A stretch of DNA of 54,595 nt from Mycobacterium tilburgii (lineage in GTDB: Bacteria > Actinomycetota > Actinomycetes > Mycobacteriales > Mycobacteriaceae): contig NZ_LR655708.1 in the NCBI RefSeq assembly GCF_902168065.1, positions 1 through 54,595 of the forward strand. The letters are read 5' to 3'. Shown here one piece after another: positions 11,355-21,874 of the stretch (its first letter is position 1; every line of letters starts with the position of its first letter). The notes beneath the pieces are model-generated. The model searched no databases. It had not been told where the DNA came from and saw nothing but the letters and a program-made list of their open reading frames with translations. The position numbers and the translations under genes are program-made.

Positions 11355-11889
11355 GTTGCGGTCTACAGCCGCGCTGGGCCAACCACGCCAGGATGCATTC
11401 GGCTGGCCACCGCTGTTCGAGCATCATATCGTGTCCGATGTTGGAGATGAGCTCAGCTCGGTGCCATAGCACGCCGCCGTCGCCACCACGTCACAGGGCG
11501 GATACTGGCGTCGTGTTCCCCGCCGACCACCAACACGGGAGCGCCGATCCGCGACCAGCGCAGCAATGTCGTCGGGCCCATGTCGATCAGCAATGCCCGC
11601 GTGCTTTCGGGTTGGAACTGCCGCGCTGACTGGGCGCCAGGACTTGAAATCCCCGTTCTGCGAAGAAGTCCAGGAAGTGTGCGTCCCAACACTATCCGCC
11701 CTGAAAGGCGCCGTGGACGAACACCAGCGGGTGCGGGTGCGCCTCGGTGGGCTGGCCCTTCGCGACCACTGCGAGCAAGCGATACTCCTCTACGTGCGAT
11801 AAACGCTGCCACACCTCACTATTCGGCAGCTGCCCGCGCGAGACTTGCTCACAGGTGCACGACTGTTGTCCGTACGCGCCCAATGTCAC
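11355..11889 (-). pseudogene. Alpha/beta hydrolase remnant with internal deletion
   Basis: The N-terminal piece ends with the oxyanion-hole segment HPLVFVHGAFQGG (11692-11889), followed in another frame by CWDAHFLDFFAERGFQVL. The nucleophile and cap regions are absent. The text resumes at RALLIDMGPTTLLRWSRIGAPVLVVGGEHD, the acid-residue strand of this fold, and ends with the His region (ELISNIGHDMMLEQRWPAECILAWLAQRG). Deletion plus frameshifts leave about 180 of some 260 expected codons. It lies just upstream of the AraC gene on the same strand, so hydrolase, regulator and oxidoreductase probably formed one catabolic cluster. Confidence 0.75.
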
Positions 11890-11902
11890 ATATCAAGCGC
11901 CG

Positions 11903-11958
11903 CGAGCGGAACGCCAGGGTGCAAAAGCGAGCCAAATCTCGCCCTGGCGTTAGGCTCG
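11903..11958. repeat. 56-bp palindromic element, copy 1
   Basis: The element starts CGAGCGGAACGCCAGGG and ends CCCTGGCGTTAGGCTCG; the 17-base arms pair at 15 positions. A 22-base loop (TGCAAAAGCGAGCCAAATCTCG) separates them. It lies 45 bases upstream of the DUF559 gene start. A second copy of the same length and orientation overlaps that gene's stop codon; the two match at 46 of 56 positions by my alignment. Confidence 0.85.
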
Positions 11959-12003
11959 AGGTCATCAGTGCCGCGCTGTCGTGGCACTCGTCACACTTCC
12001 GCC

Positions 12004-12600
12004 ATGGATGAGCCGTTTCTGGGCAGCCGGGCGCGGGCCGCGGGTGCAATCACCAGGCACGAGCTGCGCCGTCGATATGTCGCAGTGCACCGTGACGTGT
12101 ATGTCGTTCGAGATACCGAGTTGACCCCGATACTGCGCGCGAAGGCATGTTGGTTGCGATCGCGTGGTCGCGGCATTCTTGCCAGCCATTCCGCCGCAGC
12201 CCTCTACGGCGCGAAATGGATCGATCCGGGGTTGCCGGCCGCGATCATCGACACCAATCGCCGTCGCATAGCCGGTGTGAATGTCTGGGAAGAGCGGATC
12301 GAGGCCGACGAGATCGCCGTCGTCGAGGGCATGCGGATAACCACCCCGGCGAGGACGGCTCTCGACCTCGCGCGACGGCATCGGCCGAAGCATATTTGGA
12401 TATGGGCTCGGAGGACATCAAGGTCGCTGTGGAGTATGACGGAGACCGGCACCGGTCCAGTCCGAGCGCAGTACGTCCGGGACATTCGCAGGCTCGAAAT
12501 GCTGCAGCGCAGGGGGTGGTTGGTGGTGCGGGTGATCGCCGAGGACCACCCCGACGACATCGTGCGCCGCGTCCGCGAAGCACGCGCGCGCCGAGCGTAA
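12004..12600 (+). pseudogene. DUF559-type protein (AbiEi-like N-terminus, endonuclease-like C-terminus), internally deleted
   Basis: The ATG at 12004 begins MDEPFLGSRARAAGAITRHELRR, a winged-helix-like N-terminal region, followed by YVAVHRDVYVVRD and the domain ending TPARTALDLARRH. The C-terminal DUF559 (Vsr/PD-(D/E)XK-like) domain is split. [21 protein letters not shown] is in the +1 frame near 12405-12460, and [27 protein letters not shown] is back in the first frame. Relatives are about 280-300 residues; here about 80-90 codons between the domains appear missing. Mycobacteria carry many paralogues of unknown function. The gene is bracketed by two palindromic 56-mers. Confidence 0.7.
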
Positions 12601-12647
12601 CGGCAGGCCGCAAAACCGAGTCAGATCCCGCCCCGGCGTTACGCTCG
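12592..12647. repeat. 56-bp palindromic element, copy 2
   Basis: Same length and orientation as the element at 11903-11958. The outer arms CGAGCGTAACG and CGTTACGCTCG are a perfect 11-base inverted repeat. The left arm includes the TAA stop of the DUF559 gene (12598-12600). It sits between that gene and the convergent Rv1481-like gene ending at 12660, so it may act as a two-way terminator, but it has no T-tract. Confidence 0.85.
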
Positions 12648-12659
12648 CGGGAAATGGGG

Positions 12660-13664
12660 CTAGTTCGGGAGGCGGCGGTTGATCAGCAGGGCCGCCAGGG
12701 CGGCGAGCGCCAAAACCAGCGCCCCCAGTCGTAGCCAGCCCACGCTGGCGTCGCCTTTGATGGTCTCGTAGCCGATCTGCTGCTGCAGTGAGGCGTAGAC
12801 GGCCTTCGGCTCCGCCAAAGTCGCGGCGTTGTAAGCGTTTCCACCGAACAGCTGGGCGACCTTCTTCAGCGTCTCGTCGTCGACCGGCACCGGTTGCCGT
12901 TGGTCGTTGATCTCGACGAACCCATAAGGGGCGCCGAACGAATCGTCGAAATCGGCACGCCTGATCTTTGGCGGTGCGCGCGGCGGTGAACGCGCCCTTC
13001 GGTTTATCCGGGTTGGTCGGCATCGTCTCCTTACCGTCGGAGAACAACACGATGCGCGCCGGGGGCGGTTTGTCGCCGCGCCGATCACCGCGCCGACCGT
13101 TGCGATCGCCTGCAGCGCAGTGAAGATCCCCTCCCCGATGGGCGGTGCGGTCGGCGAAATGCAGCTTGTCCAGGGCGATCTTGGTGGCGTCGCGGTTGGT
13201 CGTCGGCGACACCAGCACGGTCGCGGTGCCGGCGTAGGCGATCAGCCCAAGGTGATGCTCGGCGTGAGCTCGTCGGCGAATTGCTTGGCCGCCTCTTGCG
13301 TGGCGGCCATCCGGTTCAGTTCGACGTCGGTGGCCCGCATCGACTGCGACACATCTATCACGAGCATCACCACCGTGCGGTTGCGCGGAATCCGCACGTC
13401 GTTGGTCGGGCCCACCATCGCGATGGTCAACAACACCAACGACGCCACCAGCAGGATCGCCGGAAGGTACCGCCACTTGGCGGGCCGTTTGGAGGCCACG
13501 CTTTCCAACAGCTCCATGTTGACGAACCGCAGCATCCGCCGCTGGCGGACCAACTGCATCAGCACATAGAGCACGGCCAGCCCGGCGACGACGAGCAGGA
13601 ACAGGAACCACCACGCGTGAGCGAACCCGGACAGCGACATTGCGCCAAGCAGAGGCACCGTCAC
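12660..13664 (-). pseudogene. VWA-domain membrane protein (BatA-like), four frameshifts, Rv1481 homologue
   Basis: Probable partner of the MoxR1 AAA+ ATPase. The N-terminus has two membrane segments ([38 protein letters not shown]), then the MIDAS motif of a von Willebrand A domain ([11 protein letters not shown]). The frame breaks near 13245 (after PSITLG), 13133, 13083 and 12958. In between the expected text continues ([58 protein letters not shown]). The C-terminal helix ([18 protein letters not shown]) is present. The lesions are small indels, so error is possible, but four in one kilobase contrasts with the intact neighbours. Confidence 0.8.
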
Positions 13665-14619
13665 TGGCGCCCCGCCATGGCCCCGCGCCGCCGGGACTCC
13701 ACGAAGCGGACGATGTCGGCGATCCAGTCCCGGTCGGTGCGCAGCGTCAAAACCGGTGCGTCACAACCGCGGATGGTGCGGGCCACGTCGGCGCGATGCG
13801 CCGCCGCCGCCTTGGCGAAGTCGTCACGCAGCTGCGCGTCGACGGTGAACTCGCGGGTCACGCCGGTCTCGGCGTCCTGCAGCACGACGTCGCCGACGTC
13901 GGGCAGTTCGATGTCGCGCGGATCGAGCACCTCGATGGCCAGCGCCTCGTGCCGCGCGGCGATCGCGCGCAGCGGCCGCATCCAGTTGATCGGCCCCAGA
14001 AAATCGCTGATGATCACGGCCATACCGCGGCGCCTTTCCGGCCGGCGCAACGCGTCGATGGCCACCGCCAGGTCGCCGCGCACCCCGACCGGCGCCTTCG
14101 GCATCGTCGCGATGGTGCGCAGCAGCGTCTGCTCGTGTTGCCGCCCGGACCGGGCCGGTACCCGAACCGTGGTGGCGCCGTTGGTGATCAGCGCGCCGAG
14201 CCGGTTGCCGCCGGCGCTGTTGAGGAAGGTGATGGCGGCCGCGGCGGCCACCGCCAGGTCACGCTTTTCGCAGAACGTGGTGCCGAAGTCCAGGCTGGCC
14301 GACATGTCGACCACCATCCACGTCTCCAGCTCACGGTCGGCGATCATCTGCCGCACGTGCGGGTGGGTGGTGCGGGCGGTGACCGCCCAGTCCATCCGCC
14401 GCACGTCGTCGCCGGGCTTGTACTCCCGCGACTCCCCCGGCTCCGAACCGGGCCCGGGCATCAGGCCCAGGTGATCGCCGTGCAGCACGCCGTCCAGCTT
14501 GCGCTTGACGGTGAGCTCGAGGGTGCGCAGCGCCGCCGATAACTTCGAGTCGTCAATCTGTCCGCGCTGAAAAGACGGCGGATGCAGCGCCGCTGGTTTC
14601 GCGGCGGGTCTTGGGTCGG

Positions 14620-14623
<4 letters not shown>
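13661..14623 (-). CDS. DUF58 protein of the MoxR cluster, Rv1480 homologue
   Basis: A 320-residue soluble protein with the DUF58 signature [21 protein letters not shown] and a degenerate VWA-like fold ([40 protein letters not shown]). Such proteins are encoded next to MoxR ATPases and are thought to take part in chaperone-like activation or assembly of envelope proteins. Its GTG start overlaps the moxR1 stop by four bases, and its stop overlaps the next start by four, so translation is coupled. Intact. Confidence 0.9.
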
Positions 14624-15750
<1,127 letters not shown>

Positions 15751-15863
15751 ATCACCTTTCTCGGTCCCGCCTACAAAGCTTCGCCGTGCCCAGGTCCAAC
15801 TATTCCAGGCCGCTGGGAATCCGTCGACGCCACGCAGCGCGGGAGCAAATCAGCGCACCCGGG

Positions 15864-16595
15864 TCAGTACTCGATGATCCTAGTCAGATACGGCGTCATC
15901 CCGAGCTTACGCACGGGGCTCACGGTCACCTTTCCTGCGCTGCCCGAGGCCTCCAGCATCTGCCCGTTGCCCAGGTACATGGTGACGTGTTGGCCGCCGC
16001 CGGGGCCGTAGAAGATCAGGTCGCCGCGGCGCGCCTCGCTCGGCGGAATGTGCCGACCGGCGTTGTACTGGTCGCCGGAGAACCGCGGGATCAGCACGCC
16101 GACGCCGGCGAATCCGTACCGCATCAGGCCCGAGCAGTCGAACCCGGTGATGTTGGCGCCGGAGCCGATGCCCTTGCTCGGCCCGTCCAGCGAGCCGCCG
16201 CCCCAGGAGTACGGGACACCCACCTGCGAGCCCATCCGCTTGATCACGTATTCGATGGCCTGCCGACCGTAGACCCTCGGGATCTTGCCGCCAGGGTTGG
16301 TGGGGGTCGCCGCCGCGAAGGCGGGATCGCCGAGGATGTTGATCCCGAGGCCGCCGAGGAACTGCCGGCCCAGGTCCATCGTGGTCTGGGTGGCCTGCGC
16401 GGTGGCCTGCAGCGAGGCGTTCGCCACGGCCAGCGGGTCGCCGGGCGCGCCGGCGCTGATGGTGGCCGGCAGGGTGGGATCCCATGCGGGATCGGCGTTG
16501 GCCACTGGAGCCGGAGCGGCGACGGCCAACATCAGCCCGGTCACCAGGACGGTGATCCAGGCCAGGTTGGTCGGGCGAAAACGCTTGTGCGCCAC
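15864..16595 (-). CDS. ripB: NlpC/P60 peptidoglycan endopeptidase
   Basis: Secreted D-glutamyl-meso-diaminopimelate endopeptidase. The 243-residue protein has an N-terminal signal segment (LAWITVLVTGLMLAVAAPAPVANA) and a C-terminal NlpC/P60 domain with catalytic Cys154 (GFDCSGL), His203 (GQHVTMYLG) and Glu215. It lacks the long coiled coil of RipA. The GTG at 16595 is nine bases after the ripA stop, so the two form one transcript. Its C-terminal domain is a close paralogue of that of RipA. Intact. Confidence 0.96.
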   Translation of the reverse strand: MAHKRFRPTNLAWITVLVTGLMLAVAAPAPVANADPAWDPTLPATISAGAPGDPLAVANASLQATAQATQTTMDLGRQFLGGLGINILGDPAFAAATPTNPGGKIPRVYGRQAIEYVIKRMGSQVGVPYSWGGGSLDGPSKGIGSGANITGFDCSGLMRYGFAGVGVLIPRFSGDQYNAGRHIPPSEARRGDLIFYGPGGGQHVTMYLGNGQMLEASGSAGKVTVSPVRKLGMTPYLTRIIEY

Positions 16596-16604
16596 AGCTC
16601 CTCG

Positions 16605-18032
16605 TCAGTATTCGATGTAGCGAACCACGTACGGTGTCATGCCGCTGGTGCGCACCGGCGCCACGCGCACCTTCAGGCCGACGTCGGGAGCCTCGAGCAT
16701 CTGACCCTGACCGAGGTAGATCGTCACGTGCTGGCTACCGCCCGGGCCGTAGAAGATGACGTCGCCGCGGCGCATCTGGGAAGACGGGATCTTGCGGCCC
16801 AGGTTGTACTGCGAGCCGGAGTAGTGCGGCAGCTTGATGCCGACCCCGGCGAACGCGTACAGGACCAGACCCGAGCAGTCGAAGCCGGTAATCCCGGCGC
16901 CGGAGTCGATCCCCTTACTGGGCCCGGCCGCGTTGCCCCCGCCCCAGGAGTAGGGCACGCCAACCTGGGACAGACCGCGACGGATCACGTACTCGGAGGC
17001 CTGCCGGCCGTAGACTCGCGGGATGCGTCTGCCTACGCCGCCGGGCGTTGCGTTAGTGATCCCGGTGTCGTCGGGACGCAAGATGCCGAGCCGCTGCAGG
17101 AAGCCCTTCCCCATCTGCGCGGTGACCTGGGTGGAGGTGGCCGAGATCCCCAGCACCTGGTTGATCACCGCCACCGGGTCACCCGGGACGTTGGCGCTCG
17201 GCACCATCGGCAGCGTGGGATCCCACCCGTCCCAACGGCGGCCGCCCGATATCGACGGTCCGGCCGGGGCGCCCGGATCCCAGCGGTCACCGGTCGTCGG
17301 CACACCGCCCTCGGACCAATGCGCCGACGTCAGCTGTGCCTCCTGGAGTTTGGCCTGAGCCTCGTCGCGCTCGGCGGCCAGCCGGGCGATCTGCTCGCGC
17401 TGCTCGTCGAACTTGCGCTTCGACTCGTTGAGCGCGGCGACGGCGGCATCCTGGCTGGCTTTCGCGTCCGCGGCGGCCCTTTCCGCCTTCCGCTCGGCCA
17501 GCCGCGCCGCGGACTCCTTATTGACTTGTTCGGTCCGCGCCCGCTGCAGGTTCGCCATCACCGTCTGCGAACTGGCCGTCAGGGTCCGCGCGGCGGATTC
17601 GGTGGAGATGATGTCCTCGGGGCTGCTCGCGGCCAGGTAGCTGCCCGACGGACCGTTCATGTACACGGCCGCCGCGAAGGTGTTGAACCGGCGCTGCGCC
17701 GCGGCGATGGCGGCGTTGGCGTCCTTGACCGACTGCCGGCTGACTTCCAGGTCGTGCTGGGCCGCGGCGAGGTTGTCCCGCGAAGTCTCGACGTCGACCA
17801 GGGCCTTGTTGACGGCCTCCTGCTCGCCCTGAATCTCGGCGCTCAGATCTTCCAGGCGCTGGTTGGCTTTGGCGACGTTGGCGATGAGCGCGCCGAGCGT
17901 GTCGGCGTTCGGATCACTGTGTGCCAGACCCGGTGTGGCGACCAGCAGGGCGACACTCAAGACTGAGCTCAAGACTGACGGAATGAGTGGACGGAACGGT
18001 CGCGTAGCGGAGCCGCAGCGTGTAGGTCTCAT
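16605..18032 (-). CDS. ripA: Septal peptidoglycan endopeptidase RipA
   Basis: Cleaves peptide stems at the septum so daughter cells separate; essential in M. tuberculosis. The 475-residue protein has a signal segment (PSVLSSVLSVALLVATPGLAHSD), a long coiled coil (about 45-235) that folds over the active site, a proline/glycine linker, and an NlpC/P60 domain with Cys386 (GFDCSGL), His435 (SQHVTIYLG) and Glu447. These correspond to Cys383, His432 and Glu444 of M. tuberculosis RipA. The ATG at 18032 follows an AAGGGGAG-type ribosome site. Intact. Confidence 0.97.
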   Translation of the reverse strand: MRPTRCGSATRPFRPLIPSVLSSVLSVALLVATPGLAHSDPNADTLGALIANVAKANQRLEDLSAEIQGEQEAVNKALVDVETSRDNLAAAQHDLEVSRQSVKDANAAIAAAQRRFNTFAAAVYMNGPSGSYLAASSPEDIISTESAARTLTASSQTVMANLQRARTEQVNKESAARLAERKAERAAADAKASQDAAVAALNESKRKFDEQREQIARLAAERDEAQAKLQEAQLTSAHWSEGGVPTTGDRWDPGAPAGPSISGGRRWDGWDPTLPMVPSANVPGDPVAVINQVLGISATSTQVTAQMGKGFLQRLGILRPDDTGITNATPGGVGRRIPRVYGRQASEYVIRRGLSQVGVPYSWGGGNAAGPSKGIDSGAGITGFDCSGLVLYAFAGVGIKLPHYSGSQYNLGRKIPSSQMRRGDVIFYGPGGSQHVTIYLGQGQMLEAPDVGLKVRVAPVRTSGMTPYVVRYIEY

Positions 18033-18188
18033 TGGACTTGGCTCCCCTTGGGCTCAACGCGGACGGCGGCGCCAGCCCCCTTTTTATCTACAGGCGCCAA
18101 ACACAACACGAGCATCATTTGCACCGTACGTCACACTGATGCGCGTGGAAATGCTCGTTGCAAATCGCAACCCTCTACGTGTGTTTAA

Positions 18189-18205
18189 TGTGACCGAACG
18201 GTGAC
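18189..18205 (-). promoter_or_regulatory. Possible MtrA site upstream of ripA
   Basis: On the minus strand there is a direct repeat GTCACC-GTTCG-GTCACA, start-to-start 11 bases, about 160 bases before the ripA start. OmpR-type regulators bind two half-sites one helical turn apart, and MtrA, which is reported to control ripA in mycobacteria, prefers GTCACA/GTAACA-like halves. The match is by eye and moderate. Confidence 0.4.
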
Positions 18206-18272
18206 CTAGGCCGTTTGCCGTGCGCTGTCGCGCAATTCGCCCGGAGGCGCCGTGCGCTACGGATGTGCGTGG

Positions 18273-18854
18273 TTAGACGCCGTCGGCAGGCCGGCCGACG
18301 TCGGCGGCTTCGCCATCGGGTGAGGTTGCTGACCGTTCGCGCAGCTGCAGGAACCGCGCGCCGACGGCCGCCGCGAACACAGCGATGAGAAAGAATATCG
18401 TCAGCCCGGTCCAAGGGAACTCCGGGGTTTGAAGCTCGTGCAAAAAGTGCTGCGCGGAGACGACGGGGTTGCCTGTTTTGGCGATGTCCTCGCCGGCCTC
18501 CAACGTGACGCGCGGGAACTGGGTGCTGTAGGTGCCAACGTAGCTGGGGCTCAGCGTCAGGACGATGGCGTCGTGGTAGTCGGCGCCGACGACGGTGGAG
18601 ATGTCGCGCAACGGTGTGTCGTTGGGCGGATTGTGGTCGAGCAGCACGATTTTGAGATTGATGCCGTGGGCGTGCGCCTGGTTGACCACCTCGAGCAGGG
18701 CCGGCACCGTCTCCGGGGGCGCGCTGACGCCGGACGCCGCGACCGCCGCCTTGATTGCCGTCAGGTCGACGTCCTGGGGAATGTAGGTGGGCAAGACCGG
18801 ACGCAAGCAATAGGTGGTCTGCGGTGCTGGGACGAACGAACTCTGCTCGGTCAC
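18273..18854 (-). CDS. Conserved single-pass membrane protein, Rv1476 homologue
   Basis: A 193-residue actinobacterial protein. The N-terminal two-thirds is an extracytoplasmic-type alpha/beta region (VDLTAIKAAVAASGVSAPPET; HGINLKIVLLDHNPPNDTPLRD; DAIVLTLSPSYVGTYST) and the C-terminus has one membrane helix (WTGLTIFFLIAVFAAAVGARFL). The fold hints at the TPM/DUF6676 type, but no catalytic role is known. It is upstream of ripA on the same strand, separated by a 240-base region carrying the candidate MtrA site. Intact. Confidence 0.85.
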   Translation of the reverse strand: MTEQSSFVPAPQTTYCLRPVLPTYIPQDVDLTAIKAAVAASGVSAPPETVPALLEVVNQAHAHGINLKIVLLDHNPPNDTPLRDISTVVGADYHDAIVLTLSPSYVGTYSTQFPRVTLEAGEDIAKTGNPVVSAQHFLHELQTPEFPWTGLTIFFLIAVFAAAVGARFLQLRERSATSPDGEAADVGRPADGV

Positions 18855-18969
18855 GGTGTGCCTCCTGCCTGCGCTACACGAACCGTACGCGAACGGTGCG
18901 CAAAGGTTTCAACCCCGCCCCGACCCGGCCAAGACTGAGTTGGTGTGCCGATGAATTGCAGGACAAGCG

Positions 18970-18985
18970 TACTGTTAGGGTTGGC
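18970..18985 (+). promoter_or_regulatory. Candidate acn -10 element
   Basis: A TAGGGT hexamer at 18976-18981 in the divergent gap between Rv1476 and acn resembles the mycobacterial SigA -10 consensus (TANNNT). It implies a leader of about 65 bases before the GTG at 19052. No convincing -35 is visible, which is normal for mycobacteria. Confidence 0.4.
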
Positions 18986-19051
18986 ATGATCGTTCGGAGC
19001 ACCGCCCGGCACAGCCCCGCCGGCGGAAGAACTTAATCCCAGGGAGTTGAT

Positions 19052-21850
19052 GTGACCAAGCAAGATTCTGTGAACTCGTTCGGAGCCCGCGGCACCCTTA
19101 CGGTCGGCGACAAGAGGTACCAAATCTACCGTCTGGACACCGTACCCAACACCGAGAAACTCCCCTACAGCCTGAAGGTCCTTGCCGAGAACCTGCTGCG
19201 CAACGAGGACGGCAGCAAGATCACCAAAGACCACATCGAGGCGATCACAAATTGGGATCCCAAGACGGAGCCCAGCATTGAAATCCAGTACACCCCCGCC
19301 CGGGTGGTGATGCAGGACTTCACCGGGGTGCCGTGCATCGTCGACCTCGCCACCATGCGGGAGGCGATCGCTGATCTCGGCGGCAAGCCGGACAAGGTCA
19401 ATCCCCTGACGCCGGCCGACCTGGTGATCGACCACTCGGTGATCGCCGACCTATTCGGTACCGCCGACGCGTTCGAACGCAATGTCGAAATTGAGTACCA
19501 GCGCAACGGCGAGCGCTACCAATTCCTGCGCTGGGGGCAGGGCGCCTTCACTGACTTCAAGGTCGTGCCGCCGGGGACCGGCATCGTGCACCAGGTGAAC
19601 ATCGAGTACCTGGCCAGTGTGGTGATGACCCGCGACGGGGTAGCCTACCCGGACACCTGCGTGGGCACCGACTCGCACACCACGATGGTCAACGGCCTCG
19701 GTGTGCTGGGCTGGGGCGTGGGCGGTATCGAGGCCGAGGCCGCGATGCTGGGCCAGCCGGTCTCGATGCTCATCCCCCGGGTCGTCGGCTTCAAGCTGAC
19801 CGGCGAGATCCAGCGGGGCGTCACCGCCACCGACGTCGTGCTGACGGTCACGGAGGTGTTGCGTAAGCACGGCGTCGTTGGCAAGTTCGTCGAGTTCTAC
19901 GGCAAGGGCGTGTCCGAGGTGCCGTTGGCCAACCGCGCCACGCTAGGCAACATGAGCCCCGAATTCGGTTCCACCGCAGCCATTTTCCCGATCGACGAGG
20001 AAACCATCTCCTACCTCAAGTTTACCGGCCACACCGACGAGCAGCTGGCGCTGGTGGAGACCTATGCCAAAGAGCAGGGCCTGTGGCACGCCCCATCCCA
20101 CGAGCCGGCGTTCTCCGAGTACCTGGAGCTCGACCTGTCCACCGTCGAGCCGTCCATAGCCGGGCCCAAGCGGCCGCAGGACCGGATCGCCCTGTCGGCG
20201 GCCAAGGAGACGTTCCGGGAGCAGATCCTCAGCTACGTCGACGGCAACGAGGACCCCAAGCAGGGCTACTCGAAGTTTCCGGCCAGCGACCCGGGCGCGG
20301 TGTCGAACGGACACGCCGACGACGTTCCCGAAGTGCATTCGGCGGCGATGCATTCCAAGGGACGACCCAGCAAACCGGTGACGGTGCGCTCCGACGAGCA
20401 CGGCGAGCTCGTGCTCGACCATGGCGCCGTCGTGATCGCGGCGATCACCTCGTGTACCAACACCTCGAACCCCGAGGTGATGCTGGGCGCCGCGCTGTTG
20501 GCTCGCAACGCCGTTGAAAAGGGTCTGGCGTCCAAGCCGTGGGTGAAGACCACGATGGCGCCCGGTTCCCAGGTGGTCAACGACTACTACGACAAGGCGG
20601 GCCTGTGGCCCTACCTGGAGAAGCTCGGCTTCTACCTGGTCGGCTACGGCTGCACCACGTGCATTGGCAACTCCGGCCCGCTGCCCGAGGAAATCTCGAA
20701 AGCCATTAACGACAACGATCTTTCGGTAACCGCGGTGCTGTCCGGCAACCGGAACTTCGAGGGCCGCATCAATCCGGACGTCAAGATGAACTACTTGGCC
20801 TCCCCGCCGCTGGTGGTGGCCTACGCGCTGGCCGGCACGATGGACTTCGACTTCGAATCCCAGCCTCTGGGCACCGACAAGGACGACAATGACGTCTACC
20901 TCAAGGACATCTGGCCGTCGCAGCAGAGCGTCTCGGACACCATCGCCTCGTCGATCAACTCCGAGATGTTCACCAAGAACTACGGCGACGTGTTCAAGGG
21001 CGACGAGCGGTGGCGCAACCTGCCCACCCCGAGCGGCAACACCTTCGAGTGGGACCCGGATTCTACGTATGTGCGCATGCCCCCGTACTTCGAGGGCATG
21101 CTCGCCGAGCCCGAGCCGGTCGGCGACATCACCGGCGCGAGAGTGCTGGCGCTGCTGGGTGATTCGGTGACCACCGACCACATCTCGCCCGCCAGCAGCA
21201 TCAAGCCAGGCACCCCCGCCGCGCAGTACCTCGACGAGCACGGCGTCCAGCGCAAGGATTACAACTCCTTCGGGTCGCGGCGCGGCAACCACGAAGTGAT
21301 GATCCGCGGCACGTTCGCCAACATCCGGCTGCGCAACATGCTGCTCGACGATGTCTCGGGCGGCTACACCCGCGACTTCACCCAGGACGGCGGTCCGCAG
21401 GCCTTCATCTACGACGCGGCGCAAAACTATGCGGCGAAGAACATTCCGCTGGTGGTGCTGGGCGGCAAGGAATACGGGTCGGGCTCGTCGCGAGACTGGG
21501 CCGCCAAGGGCACCCGACTGCTGGGCGTGCGCGCGGTGATCGCGGAGTCGTTCGAGCGCATCCACCGCTCCAACCTGATCGGCATGGGCGTGATTCCGCT
21601 GCAGTTCCCCGAGGGCAAGACGCCCCAAAAACTGGGCCTGAACGGCACCGAGGTGTTCGACATCACCGGCATCGATGCGCTCAACGAGGGTAAGACGCCG
21701 AAGACCGTGCACGTCAAGGCCGCCAAGGAATCCGGAGACCCAATCGAGTTCGACGCGGTGGTGCGCATCGACACCCCCGGCGAAGCCGACTACTACCGCA
21801 ACGGCGGCATCCTGCAGTACGTGCTGCGCAACATGCTCAAGTCCGGTTAG
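19052..21850 (+). CDS. acn: Aconitate hydratase
   Basis: Interconverts citrate and isocitrate in the TCA cycle with a [4Fe-4S] cluster; the mycobacterial enzyme also binds RNA when iron is low. The 932-residue protein has the full AcnA architecture: [10 protein letters not shown], the first cluster Cys in [12 protein letters not shown], the Cys pair in [22 protein letters not shown], and the swivel-domain [11 protein letters not shown] and [15 protein letters not shown]. The GTG at 19052 follows AGGGAGTTGAT. It is followed 24 bases later by a TetR gene, the conserved acn-acnR arrangement of actinobacteria. Intact. Confidence 0.98.
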   Translation: MTKQDSVNSFGARGTLTVGDKRYQIYRLDTVPNTEKLPYSLKVLAENLLRNEDGSKITKDHIEAITNWDPKTEPSIEIQYTPARVVMQDFTGVPCIVDLATMREAIADLGGKPDKVNPLTPADLVIDHSVIADLFGTADAFERNVEIEYQRNGERYQFLRWGQGAFTDFKVVPPGTGIVHQVNIEYLASVVMTRDGVAYPDTCVGTDSHTTMVNGLGVLGWGVGGIEAEAAMLGQPVSMLIPRVVGFKLTGEIQRGVTATDVVLTVTEVLRKHGVVGKFVEFYGKGVSEVPLANRATLGNMSPEFGSTAAIFPIDEETISYLKFTGHTDEQLALVETYAKEQGLWHAPSHEPAFSEYLELDLSTVEPSIAGPKRPQDRIALSAAKETFREQILSYVDGNEDPKQGYSKFPASDPGAVSNGHADDVPEVHSAAMHSKGRPSKPVTVRSDEHGELVLDHGAVVIAAITSCTNTSNPEVMLGAALLARNAVEKGLASKPWVKTTMAPGSQVVNDYYDKAGLWPYLEKLGFYLVGYGCTTCIGNSGPLPEEISKAINDNDLSVTAVLSGNRNFEGRINPDVKMNYLASPPLVVAYALAGTMDFDFESQPLGTDKDDNDVYLKDIWPSQQSVSDTIASSINSEMFTKNYGDVFKGDERWRNLPTPSGNTFEWDPDSTYVRMPPYFEGMLAEPEPVGDITGARVLALLGDSVTTDHISPASSIKPGTPAAQYLDEHGVQRKDYNSFGSRRGNHEVMIRGTFANIRLRNMLLDDVSGGYTRDFTQDGGPQAFIYDAAQNYAAKNIPLVVLGGKEYGSGSSRDWAAKGTRLLGVRAVIAESFERIHRSNLIGMGVIPLQFPEGKTPQKLGLNGTEVFDITGIDALNEGKTPKTVHVKAAKESGDPIEFDAVVRIDTPGEADYYRNGGILQYVLRNMLKSG

Positions 21851-21874
21851 TCGGAGCCGAGCCAGGCCCGGCCC

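Noticed and set aside
12004..12600. AbiEi-AbiEii type IV toxin-antitoxin pair
   Set aside because: Only the antitoxin-like N-terminal domain style is present; no AbiEii nucleotidyltransferase gene adjoins it and the C-terminus is of DUF559 type.
12592..12647. Classical Rho-independent terminator
   Set aside because: The palindrome lacks a U-tract, and a near-identical copy lies upstream of the same gene, so termination alone does not explain it.
18033..18272. ydaO/c-di-AMP riboswitch upstream of ripA
   Set aside because: Such riboswitches precede some actinobacterial cell-wall hydrolase genes, but the conserved core sequences are not visible in this gap.
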